Of a DNA stretch of 64,000 bases, positions 1 to 6,842 are shown one piece after another. The stretch is from Verrucomicrobiales bacterium (GTDB lineage Bacteria; Verrucomicrobiota; Verrucomicrobiia; Verrucomicrobiales; DEV007). The position numbers and the translations under genes are program-made. The notes under the pieces are model-generated. The model saw only the letters and a program-made list of their open reading frames with translations. It made no database searches and was not told the origin of the DNA. Within the stretch, counting starts at the first letter, position 1. The number at the start of each line of letters is the position of its first letter. The stretch spans positions 124,001-188,000 of the forward strand of contig PAAG01000031.1 of assembly GCA_002698785.1 (NCBI GenBank), in the 5' to 3' direction.

Positions 1-76
1 ACCAGACGTCGGCCTTGGCGGGTAGAGTCGTGATTACGAGTGCTGCGAGAGCAAGAATAATAGATGTGTTTTTCAT
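1..76 (-). CDS. Secreted protein, N-terminal fragment cut by the window edge
   Basis: Only the first 25 codons are present, read on the minus strand from an ATG at 76. They encode a textbook Sec signal peptide: a Lys at position 2, a hydrophobic core of Ile, Leu, Ala and Val, and an A-K-A cleavage site just before D-V-W. The mature protein lies outside the window, so its function cannot be told. The gene is divergent from imuA. The LexA-type palindrome at 162-183 lies 86 bp upstream of this start and could act on both promoters. A perfect hairpin abuts the start codon. Confidence 0.6.
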   Translation of the reverse strand, partial: MKNTSIILALAALVITTLPAKADVW

Positions 77-99
77 GGGAGTAGTTGGTTTCTACTCCC
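77..99 (-). promoter_or_regulatory. Hairpin directly upstream of the left-edge gene's start codon
   Basis: A perfect 8 bp inverted repeat (GGGAGTAG and CTACTCCC) with a 7 nt loop ends at the base next to the ATG at 76. In the minus-strand mRNA the purine-rich left arm is the only Shine-Dalgarno-like stretch nearby. It would be paired in the hairpin, and the right arm touches the AUG. This could limit translation, but that is inference. Confidence 0.4.
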
Positions 100-161
100 G
101 GAAAAGAAGAAAATTCCCGTCCGTTACACGGAAAATAGCCTTGCACGCAGAAAATTAGGGC

Positions 162-183
162 ATACTGTTTATTTGAACAGTAT
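162..183. promoter_or_regulatory. LexA-type SOS box upstream of imuA
   Basis: The sequence is a perfect 8 bp inverted repeat, ATACTGTT-N6-AACAGTAT. It contains TACTGT-N8-ACAGTA, the arrangement of the E. coli LexA consensus. It can also be read as TGTTT-N4-GAACA, one base from the TGTTC-N4-GAACA motif that I recall being described for verrucomicrobial LexA. It ends 9 bp before the imuA ATG at 193. Its position ahead of an imuA-imuB-dnaE2 cassette, a classic SOS target, makes LexA repression very likely. Confidence 0.85.
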
Positions 184-192
184 ACACGAAGC

Positions 193-906
193 ATGGCAGA
201 AATCGGCGAGCACAAGATCGCTGCATTGGCGGAACTTCGCAACCAGTTGGGAAACCAAATTACCTCTGGCAGCGACCTCCTCCGGGTGCAGGAAACGCGG
301 GAGACCCGTGTCGCCACCGGTCTACAGGGGCTCAACGAGCAACTTGGCGGCGGACTGCCACGCGGCCAGCTCACCGAGATCATCAGTCCCGGCTATTCGA
401 AGGGTGGGGGACTCGTCATGGCCGAACTCATGGCCCGCGCCCGGCGCGAAAGACAATACGCCGTCCTCTTTGATGTAGGTCGCGGCTTTACTCCCGAGAG
501 TTTTCCCGAGAGCGATCTGGAAACACTCCTCTGGGTAGGCTGCGAATCCGCCAAGCAAGCCGTCGAGGCCCTCGACATCGCATCGCGCGATGAAAACTTC
601 CAGCTCTTCCTTCTCGACCTGCGCGACTGCGAACCCTCCGACTGGAGCGCCGTCCGTTCCGGCCAGTGGTACCGCATCCTTGGGCAACTGCGCCCCCGCG
701 AGGCAGTCACCGTCATTTTTTCGCGCAAGGCGGTAACCTCCGCCGCAAAACATCGTCTTTCCGTAGAGAACACCCTTTCGATCGATAGCCTCGATTCTGA
801 GCGGGCGGGACTTCTCGAACAGAGTCGGTTCACCCCGATGACGTTTCCCGTATCGACCAGCCATGATAGCAGGAAGTCCCGCTCCGCTCTATCGATCGCC
901 GGATAA
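193..906 (+). CDS. imuA: ImuA, RecA/SulA-like accessory protein of the mutasome
   Basis: This 237-residue protein is the first gene of an imuA-imuB-dnaE2 cassette. ImuA proteins are RecA-fold relatives that support ImuB and DnaE2 in error-prone synthesis across damaged DNA. A RecA/ImuA-like segment near residues 43-60 contains G-L-x-x-L-N-E-Q-L-G-G-G-L-P-R-G, followed by a strand equivalent to the Walker A region in which the lysine-containing P-loop is poorly conserved. Further strands (AVLFDVG, LFLLDLRD) fit the fold. The assignment leans on gene order as well as sequence. The ATG lies just after the SOS box. A repeat-rich gap of 217 bp, not the usual tight junction, separates it from imuB. 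Confidence 0.85.
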   Translation: MAEIGEHKIAALAELRNQLGNQITSGSDLLRVQETRETRVATGLQGLNEQLGGGLPRGQLTEIISPGYSKGGGLVMAELMARARRERQYAVLFDVGRGFTPESFPESDLETLLWVGCESAKQAVEALDIASRDENFQLFLLDLRDCEPSDWSAVRSGQWYRILGQLRPREAVTVIFSRKAVTSAAKHRLSVENTLSIDSLDSERAGLLEQSRFTPMTFPVSTSHDSRKSRSALSIAG

Positions 907-956
907 AAAACAGAGAAGCCAATGACGAACTAAAACATCACACACCCCAAGCCGTA

Positions 957-1107
957 GAACGGACATCCCAGTCCGTTTCCCAAAGCCTACCAGCGTAGCG
1001 GAGTTGGCCACAACTTCGACCAGAGCCCACCCGCCGAAGCCCACCAGCGTAGCCGAAGATGCAAATCTTCGGGCCAAGAGCCCACCCGCCAAAGCCCATC
1101 AGCATCC
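957..1107. repeat. Three tandem GTAG-type hairpin repeats with different stems
   Basis: The imuA-imuB gap holds three palindromes, each preceded by GTAG. Hairpin A (957-978) has stem AACGGAC/GTCCGTT plus a G-T wobble pair and a 6 nt loop. Hairpin B (999-1018) has an 8 bp stem with one G-T pair (CGGAGTTG side) and loop GCCA. Hairpin C (1053-1072) has a perfect 8 bp stem (CCGAAGAT side) and loop GCAA. The linkers after B and C are nearly identical, both carrying AGAGCCCACCCGCC then AAGCCCA-CAGC, giving a 54 bp unit. A conserved GTAG followed by a palindrome is the hallmark of REP elements moved by RAYT transposases. No such transposase is in the window. Confidence 0.7.
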
Positions 1108-1123
1108 CACCATCCATTCACCC

Positions 1124-2641
1124 ATGGGCTACCACAACCACACCACAACCAACTCCGGCTTCGCCGTCCTCTGGTGCCCCGACTTTCGTCTCCAGGCCGT
1201 CGCCCGTGGCGAACGAAATCACGAAACACCCCTCATTCTTGTCGACGACAGCAAACGCCAGTCCGTTGTTCTTTGTGGAAATGACAGGGCCTACCAATGG
1301 GAAGTCGAGGCCAGCATGTCCACCGTCCAGGCCTTGGCTCGCTGTCCCGGCCTTCAAGTGCGCCGTCCCTCCGCCGCCGCAGAAGAAACTGCCGCACGCC
1401 TCCTTCTCGAAGCCGCCCTCAGCTGGGTGCCCGGCATGGAAGAAACCGAGCCCGGACTCCTCACCCTCGACCTCGCCAGCCAGCCGTCCGAAGAATGGGA
1501 GCAAAACGGCTACCGAGTGCAACGCCAGCTCGCCGACCTCGGCTTCTCAACCGTTATAGGAATGGGCCAAACACCCTCACTCGCCCGCATCGCCGCCGTC
1601 GCCGCGCGCGAAAGTGGGGAAATCCTCTGGCATCTCGATCCCGACCGCCGCCTCGAATTTCTTGACCGTTTGCCCCTCACCATCGCCGAAACAGGAGCGG
1701 AATTGAACGAGCGCCTCCACCTCTGGGGAGTCAAGACGCTCGGCAGCTTCGCCCGACTCAGCCACCAGGCCGTCGCCGCTCGACTCGGGGAAGAAGGCGT
1801 CGAACTTTGGCTGCGCCTTACCGGTCGCCTGCAGCGCCCTTTGCGACAGGCCCAACTCGAACACCTCTTCGAAGAGCGCTACGAGTTCGACTACGAACTC
1901 AACGACAAAGAGCCGCTCTTCTTTCTCATAAACCGGCTCATCGAGCGCCTTAGCAATCGAGTCTCCCGCACCGGTCGAGCCGCCGCCGCAGTCGTGCTCG
2001 TGCTCACCTTTACCGACGGCAGCTGCTATGCCAAACGTCTCGCTCTGCCCGAGCCGACCTTGGAGCACGAGGTTCTCTTTCGCATCATCAGCGGCCACAT
2101 CGAGCAGATCGAGATGAAAACCGCCGTCGAGTCACTGCTTCTGCGCTACGAGCCCGCCGACCGTGTTTCCTCCCAGCGCCTCCTTTTCGGGGCTGGACTC
2201 CGCAACATCCACCAGTTTCAGGAAACCCTGAAACGCCTTCGCAAACTCGTCGGTAGCGACTTCGTCGGTTCACCTCGATTCTGCGATACCCATCGCCCCG
2301 GCACCTGCGAACTCGTCCCGTTGCCTCATGATATTCCCGCAATCGAAGACGACGAAAACACCCTGACAGGCCCTCCAACGACCGGCCCCATCTTTCGCAA
2401 ATACCCGACCGCTGCCACTGCTGCCGTCCGTCTTCGCGACGGCTATCCCATCATGGTCGAATCCAGCCGCATCAACGGAGTCGTCATCGAGCACTACGGC
2501 CCCTGGAAATGCGAAGGCGACTGGTGGCACCAAGGGAAGATCTGGAACCGAACCGAATGGGACATCGAACTCCTCAATCAGGGCCTCTTCCGCCTCATCG
2601 ACACAGGGAGGAGGTGGATCATAGAAGGCTACTACGATTGA
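1124..2641 (+). CDS. imuB: ImuB, catalytically inactive Y-family polymerase-like protein
   Basis: This 505-residue protein belongs to the DNA polymerase Y family, ImuB branch. It bridges the beta clamp and DnaE2 in the SOS mutasome. The N-terminal palm motif, which in active enzymes is D-x-D-x-F, reads W-C-P-D-F-R here, and the second motif reads L-T-L-D, so the metal-binding acidic residues appear to be missing, as is typical of ImuB. A helix-hairpin-helix/little-finger region follows, then the ImuB-type C-terminus with K-C-E-G-D-W-W and R-R-W-I-I-E-G-Y-Y-D. The frame stays open back to 1004, but that stretch encodes the hairpin repeats, so the ATG at 1124, next to the conserved region, is preferred. 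Confidence 0.88.
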   Translation: MGYHNHTTTNSGFAVLWCPDFRLQAVARGERNHETPLILVDDSKRQSVVLCGNDRAYQWEVEASMSTVQALARCPGLQVRRPSAAAEETAARLLLEAALSWVPGMEETEPGLLTLDLASQPSEEWEQNGYRVQRQLADLGFSTVIGMGQTPSLARIAAVAARESGEILWHLDPDRRLEFLDRLPLTIAETGAELNERLHLWGVKTLGSFARLSHQAVAARLGEEGVELWLRLTGRLQRPLRQAQLEHLFEERYEFDYELNDKEPLFFLINRLIERLSNRVSRTGRAAAAVVLVLTFTDGSCYAKRLALPEPTLEHEVLFRIISGHIEQIEMKTAVESLLLRYEPADRVSSQRLLFGAGLRNIHQFQETLKRLRKLVGSDFVGSPRFCDTHRPGTCELVPLPHDIPAIEDDENTLTGPPTTGPIFRKYPTAATAAVRLRDGYPIMVESSRINGVVIEHYGPWKCEGDWWHQGKIWNRTEWDIELLNQGLFRLIDTGRRWIIEGYYD

Positions 2642-2698
2642 AAGTGATACAGAGGCGCAAAAGGGAGGCAGAAGTAGCCGGAAGCCCTGCACAAGGAG

Positions 2699-2741
2699 GA
2701 ACGACATTCTTGTCGTTCACAGAAGCCCCGCCAAAGCCCAT
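2699..2741. repeat. GTAG-family-like hairpin with conserved linker
   Basis: A perfect 8 bp stem (GAACGACA/TGTCGTTC, loop TTCT, 2699-2718) is followed by a linker carrying AGAAGCCCCGCCAAAGCCCATC. That linker matches the one after hairpin C in the imuA-imuB gap. The GTAG head is not preserved here, so this copy may be degenerate. Confidence 0.55.
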
Positions 2742-2887
2742 CTGAAACTTGGTAATGAAACTAACAAGCCCACAACAACCTCGACCATCCCGTATGTTTT
2801 TGATAGAATACCTCCATCAAACCCCACTCCCATACCCAAACACAGCACTTCCTCCATCAGCATCCAAAACACCACAATAAAAAATCC

Positions 2888-3020
2888 CCTCATTTCCCCT
2901 CATTTTCGAAACCCACACATCACTCGAAAGCAGCCCCTTTACCTGTAGCTGGCCTCTTTGAGGCCGGACGCCACGCCCCTGCATCCTCGAAACCCCCATC
3001 ATTTCCCATCATTTTCTAAA
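2888..3020. repeat. Imperfect 24 bp direct repeat plus a GTAG hairpin in the imuB-dnaE2 gap
   Basis: The 444 bp between imuB and dnaE2 has no supportable gene. A 24 bp pyrimidine-rich unit at 2888-2911 recurs at 2997-3020 with 21 of 24 bases equal. Between them lies a GTAG-headed hairpin at 2949-2967 (8 bp stem around GGCCTC/GAGGCC with one G-T pair, loop TTT). The rest of the gap is C- and A-rich sequence in which I see nothing further. Confidence 0.5.
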
Positions 3021-3085
3021 ATTCACCTCAGCCACCAGAACCCCGGCATTCTAACTACCAACTCCTATCTCCTAACTCCTGAAAA

Positions 3086-6000
3086 ATGTTCCACGAACTC
3101 CACGCTCGCAGCGCTTTCAGCTTTCTCCGTGGCGCCTCGCAGCCCGAGGCCCTCGCCGACGAGATGGCCATACGCGACTTGCCTGCCATGGCGCTCTGCG
3201 ATCGGGATGGGTTTTATGGATCGGTCAGGTTTCACCAGCGGGCAAAAGGGCACGGTAACCGCGCCATCGTCGGGACTGAACTCTCCATGGAAGACGGCAC
3301 CGTCCTTCCTGTTCTCATCCGAAACCGCCGTGGCTATCAGAATACTTCTCGCCTCATCACTCGTGCCCAGCTTCGCTCGCCGAAAGGGGAATGCCCCATC
3401 GGCTGGCACGAACTCGAAGAAATCGTCGGCGACGTGGCTGTTCTGTCAGGCGATGGCGAAGGGCCCCTCGATACTTCGTGGCAACGCGGTGCCCATCGGG
3501 AAATGGAAAGCGCTCTCGAAAAACTCAAGCGCCACGTCCCCGAGCGAGACATCTGGATCGAACTGCAGCGCCACTCCATCCGGGGAGAAGAACAACTCAT
3601 CCGTGCCAAGCGCGATCTTGCTGCCGCGCATGGACTACCGCTTCTCGCCACCAACGGCGTCTGCTATTCTGTTCCCGAAAATCGCCAGATCCAGGATGTC
3701 TTCACCTGCCTTCGTCTCCACACCACCCTCGACTCGGCAGGGCGCCAACTCGCCATCAACGGAGAGCGCCACGTCAAAACCCCTGAGCAGATGGCGCAGC
3801 TGTTTCACGACATTCCCGAAGCGATCGAGAACACCGCCCGTCTTGCTGATCAGCTCGACTTCACCCTCGAAAATCTCGGCTACGAGTTCCCAAAATTTCC
3901 CGTGCCCGAAGGCCACAGCATGGACACCTTTCTCGCCGAAATGGCTTGGGCGGGGGCAAAGAAACGTTTCAAAAAGGTAACATGTGAAGTCAAAACCCAG
4001 ATCCAGCGTGAACTCGATCTCATCTTCAAGCTGGGGTTCAGCGGATACTTTCTCATCGTCTGGGATCTCGTGAAATACTGCCGCGAGAGCGACATTATGG
4101 TGCAGGGGCGGGGGAGTGCTGCCAACAGCGCCGTCTGCTACAGCCTCGACATCACACCGGTCAATCCCATCGAATCGAAACTGCTCTTCGAGCGTTTCCT
4201 CAGCGAAGGCCGAAAGTCCTGGCCCGATATCGATCTCGACCTGCCCAGCGGCGACAAACGCGAACAGGTTATCCAGGAGGTCTATCGGCGCTACGGTCGC
4301 CACGGTTCTGCCATGACGGCCAACGTCATCACCTATCGAGGCCGCAGTGCCGTTCGGGAGATTGGCAAGGTGCTCGAGTTTCCCGAAGAAATTCTCAGCC
4401 GCTTCTCCGATCTCTATGCCAGCGGCGATTACAAGCACACCCTCACATTTCAGGATCAGGTCGCTCAGTCCGGCATCACCGCCGACCATCCACGATCTGC
4501 TGCTCTCGCCAATCTCTACGATCAGATCTATGGCCTGCCTCGTCACCTCGGCCAGCACTCTGGCGGCATGATTATTTGTCAGGGTGCTCTCGATGCCGTC
4601 ATGCCTCTCGAAAACGCAAGCATGGAAGGCCGTACCGTCGCCCAGTGGGACAAGAACGACTGCGAGGACATGGGCATCATTAAAGTGGACCTGTTAGGCC
4701 TCGGCATGATGGCCGTTCTCGAAGAAACGCTCAAGATTTCTGAAAAGCGCGGACGTCCCATCGATCTCCCACATTTGCCCAAGGACGATCAGGCCACCTA
4801 CGAGCTCATGTGTGATGCAGATACCGTAGGCGTTTTCCAGGTCGAGAGCCGTGCCCAGATGAATACACTTCGCCGCCTCAAGCCGCGTTGTTTCTACGAC
4901 GTGGTCGTCGAAGTCGCTATTGTCCGTCCCGGTCCCATTGCCGGGGGGCTCGCCCATCCCTACCTCGATCGCCGCGATGGAAAGGAAGAGATCGAATACA
5001 TCGACGACAAGCTCAAGCCGACACTCGAACGCACGCTTGGGGTTCCCATGTTCCAGGAGCAGGTCCTCAAGATGGCAATGGTCATGGCTGACTTTTCCGG
5101 TAGCGAAGCCGAGGAACTCCGGAGAGCCATGGGCTTCCACCGATCTCATGAGCGGATGCAGCGGGTCGAGCGAAAACTCCGTGCCGCCTTGGAAGAACGA
5201 AACGTTGAACCAAAGAAAGTCGATCGCATCGTCCAGACCATCGGCTCCTTTGCCCTCTACGGGTTCCCCGAGTCGCACGCCATCAGCTTTGGCCTTCTCG
5301 CTTACCTCAGCAGCTACCTCAAGGTCCACCGTGCCGCCGAGTTTTTCACCGGGCTGCTCAACAATCAGCCCATGGGCTTCTATTCGCCTGCCACTCTCAT
5401 TCAGGATGCCAAACGCCGTGGTCTCAAGTTCATCGCCCCCAGCGTGATCGAATCCGGCTGGGAATGCGAAGTCATCGACGACAACACCGTCCGCCTCGGT
5501 CTCCTCACTGTAAAAGGAGTCAAAGAAGCCGCCGCTCTCTCCATGATCATCGAGCGCGAACGCCAGCCTTTCGACAGTCTCGAAGACTTTCGCCGCCGCA
5601 CCCGATTCGATACCCGTCAGCTGCGCCAACTGGCCTCTGTCGGTGCCCTCAACGATCTCTCCGAAACTCGTCGCAAATCCCTCTGGCAAGTCGAAGAACC
5701 TGCCCTCGAACAGGGCGACCTTTTCGCTGACGAACAGGTCCAGGCGGCCAAAGTCCAGAAATGCCCACTGCCTGACATGAACTACACCGAGCGTATCCAG
5801 GCCGACTTCACCGGGCTCGGTCTCACCACCGGCCGACATCCCATGTCCCTCGTTCGAAAACAACTGCCTTCCACCGTTTTTCCAGCCAGCGAACTGCCGC
5901 ACCAGCCTGACGGAGCCATCGTCACCACCGCTGGAGCCGTCATCTGTCGCCAGCGTCCCGGAACCGCAAAAGGAGTCGTCTTCATCACCCTCGAAGACGA

Positions 6001-6196
6001 GACCGGCCTATCCAACAGCATCGTCTACGCGAACCGCTTCGAAGACAACCGACTCACCATCACCACCGAACCATTCCTCGTCATCACTGGAAAAGTCCAG
6101 CAAGCCGAAGGCACCACCCACATCATAGCCGAAGTCATAGAACCCCTCCGCGCCGTACAAGAACTCCCCGCCTCAGCCTCCCACGATTTTCATTGA
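3086..6196 (+). CDS. dnaE2: Error-prone DNA polymerase III alpha subunit DnaE2
   Basis: This 1,036-residue protein has the length and layout of DnaE2, the translesion C-family polymerase that works with ImuA and ImuB. The N-terminal PHP domain starts at once (M-F-H-E-L-H-A-R-S-A-F-S-F-L-R-G-A-S). The palm follows with G-R-G-S-A-A-N-S and the catalytic P-D-I-D-L-D motif near residues 380-385. The fingers and clamp-binding tandem helix-hairpin-helix region come next (Y-G-F-P-E-S-H-A, residues about 720-730), then an OB-fold near the C-terminus. It lacks the tau-binding tail of replicative DnaE1. The gene is strongly C-biased on its coding strand, like imuA and imuB and unlike most of the window. 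Confidence 0.95.
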   Translation: MFHELHARSAFSFLRGASQPEALADEMAIRDLPAMALCDRDGFYGSVRFHQRAKGHGNRAIVGTELSMEDGTVLPVLIRNRRGYQNTSRLITRAQLRSPKGECPIGWHELEEIVGDVAVLSGDGEGPLDTSWQRGAHREMESALEKLKRHVPERDIWIELQRHSIRGEEQLIRAKRDLAAAHGLPLLATNGVCYSVPENRQIQDVFTCLRLHTTLDSAGRQLAINGERHVKTPEQMAQLFHDIPEAIENTARLADQLDFTLENLGYEFPKFPVPEGHSMDTFLAEMAWAGAKKRFKKVTCEVKTQIQRELDLIFKLGFSGYFLIVWDLVKYCRESDIMVQGRGSAANSAVCYSLDITPVNPIESKLLFERFLSEGRKSWPDIDLDLPSGDKREQVIQEVYRRYGRHGSAMTANVITYRGRSAVREIGKVLEFPEEILSRFSDLYASGDYKHTLTFQDQVAQSGITADHPRSAALANLYDQIYGLPRHLGQHSGGMIICQGALDAVMPLENASMEGRTVAQWDKNDCEDMGIIKVDLLGLGMMAVLEETLKISEKRGRPIDLPHLPKDDQATYELMCDADTVGVFQVESRAQMNTLRRLKPRCFYDVVVEVAIVRPGPIAGGLAHPYLDRRDGKEEIEYIDDKLKPTLERTLGVPMFQEQVLKMAMVMADFSGSEAEELRRAMGFHRSHERMQRVERKLRAALEERNVEPKKVDRIVQTIGSFALYGFPESHAISFGLLAYLSSYLKVHRAAEFFTGLLNNQPMGFYSPATLIQDAKRRGLKFIAPSVIESGWECEVIDDNTVRLGLLTVKGVKEAAALSMIIERERQPFDSLEDFRRRTRFDTRQLRQLASVGALNDLSETRRKSLWQVEEPALEQGDLFADEQVQAAKVQKCPLPDMNYTERIQADFTGLGLTTGRHPMSLVRKQLPSTVFPASELPHQPDGAIVTTAGAVICRQRPGTAKGVVFITLEDETGLSNSIVYANRFEDNRLTITTEPFLVITGKVQQAEGTTHIIAEVIEPLRAVQELPASASHDFH

Positions 6197-6211
6197 TTCA
6201 AAAAGGAGAAC

Positions 6212-6691
6212 CTAACTAATAACGAAAGGCATAATGATCTTATAAAGACCCCAAATAAGCATGGCAAACGGAACAAACAAAAGAAAATACTCCTGCAGAC
6301 CAGCTCCCGGCCTCAGGAAGGAACTCTCCGGGATTGCAGGATCATAATATACGGTCACTTCTTCTCCAGACTGAAGGCCGCTTATCTGATCCTCTGCAAT
6401 CTCTCGATTGTCCACTTCACCGTCTGAAGCTCGAATTCGAGTTCCCACAAAGTCCTCATCACCGACACGATATCGGTATCTTACGTCGATCCTGTGGCTT
6501 CCGAACGGTAGATCAATGACTTCAGCTCTCTCTACGATCCCACCTGTCGATGGCCAATCCGAACTTCGATGTGCTTCAAGGAAGATGCGAAACAGAAAGA
6601 AACCAGACACGAAAGCGCTCAAAATGAGAATGCTTACACCTACAAAATGCCCGCGACGGACAAGGGGGGATTTGCGGGATGCATACGACAT
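6212..6691 (-). CDS. DUF3592 membrane protein
   Basis: This 159-residue protein has one membrane helix near residues 16-36 and another near 135-155. The central soluble part shows the DUF3592 pattern: W-P-S-T-x-G near residue 47, a V-x-Y-x-Y-x-V strand pair, then G-E-E-V-T-V-Y-Y-D-P-x-x-P. The family is common in bacteria and has no established biochemical role. The gene runs convergently with dnaE2, 15 bp apart, and has no obvious partner. Confidence 0.75.
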   Translation of the reverse strand: MSYASRKSPLVRRGHFVGVSILILSAFVSGFFLFRIFLEAHRSSDWPSTGGIVERAEVIDLPFGSHRIDVRYRYRVGDEDFVGTRIRASDGEVDNREIAEDQISGLQSGEEVTVYYDPAIPESSFLRPGAGLQEYFLLFVPFAMLIWGLYKIIMPFVIS

Positions 6692-6842
6692 GAGGTTTAG
6701 CGAACTATCAGGCGAGGAAATCCGAAATCAATATTTGCTTCCGCAAAGGGTATTAGAGAGCGAAAATAACAGTAATACATCAATACTGAGCAAAATCTCA
6801 ACCCTCCAGATTCCTCAAGAAATTCGCTACATCGTGAGCGGA

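Noticed and set aside
1004-1123. Longer imuB start
   Set aside because: The extra 40 codons are encoded by the hairpin repeats and have no counterpart in the family.
2817-3002. 61-codon minus-strand frame in the imuB-dnaE2 gap
   Set aside because: No family similarity, unremarkable composition, and it crosses a hairpin repeat.
3635-5902. Long minus-strand open frames (about 307 and 402 codons) inside dnaE2
   Set aside because: They mirror a strongly C-biased gene; compositions are odd and no family is recognisable.
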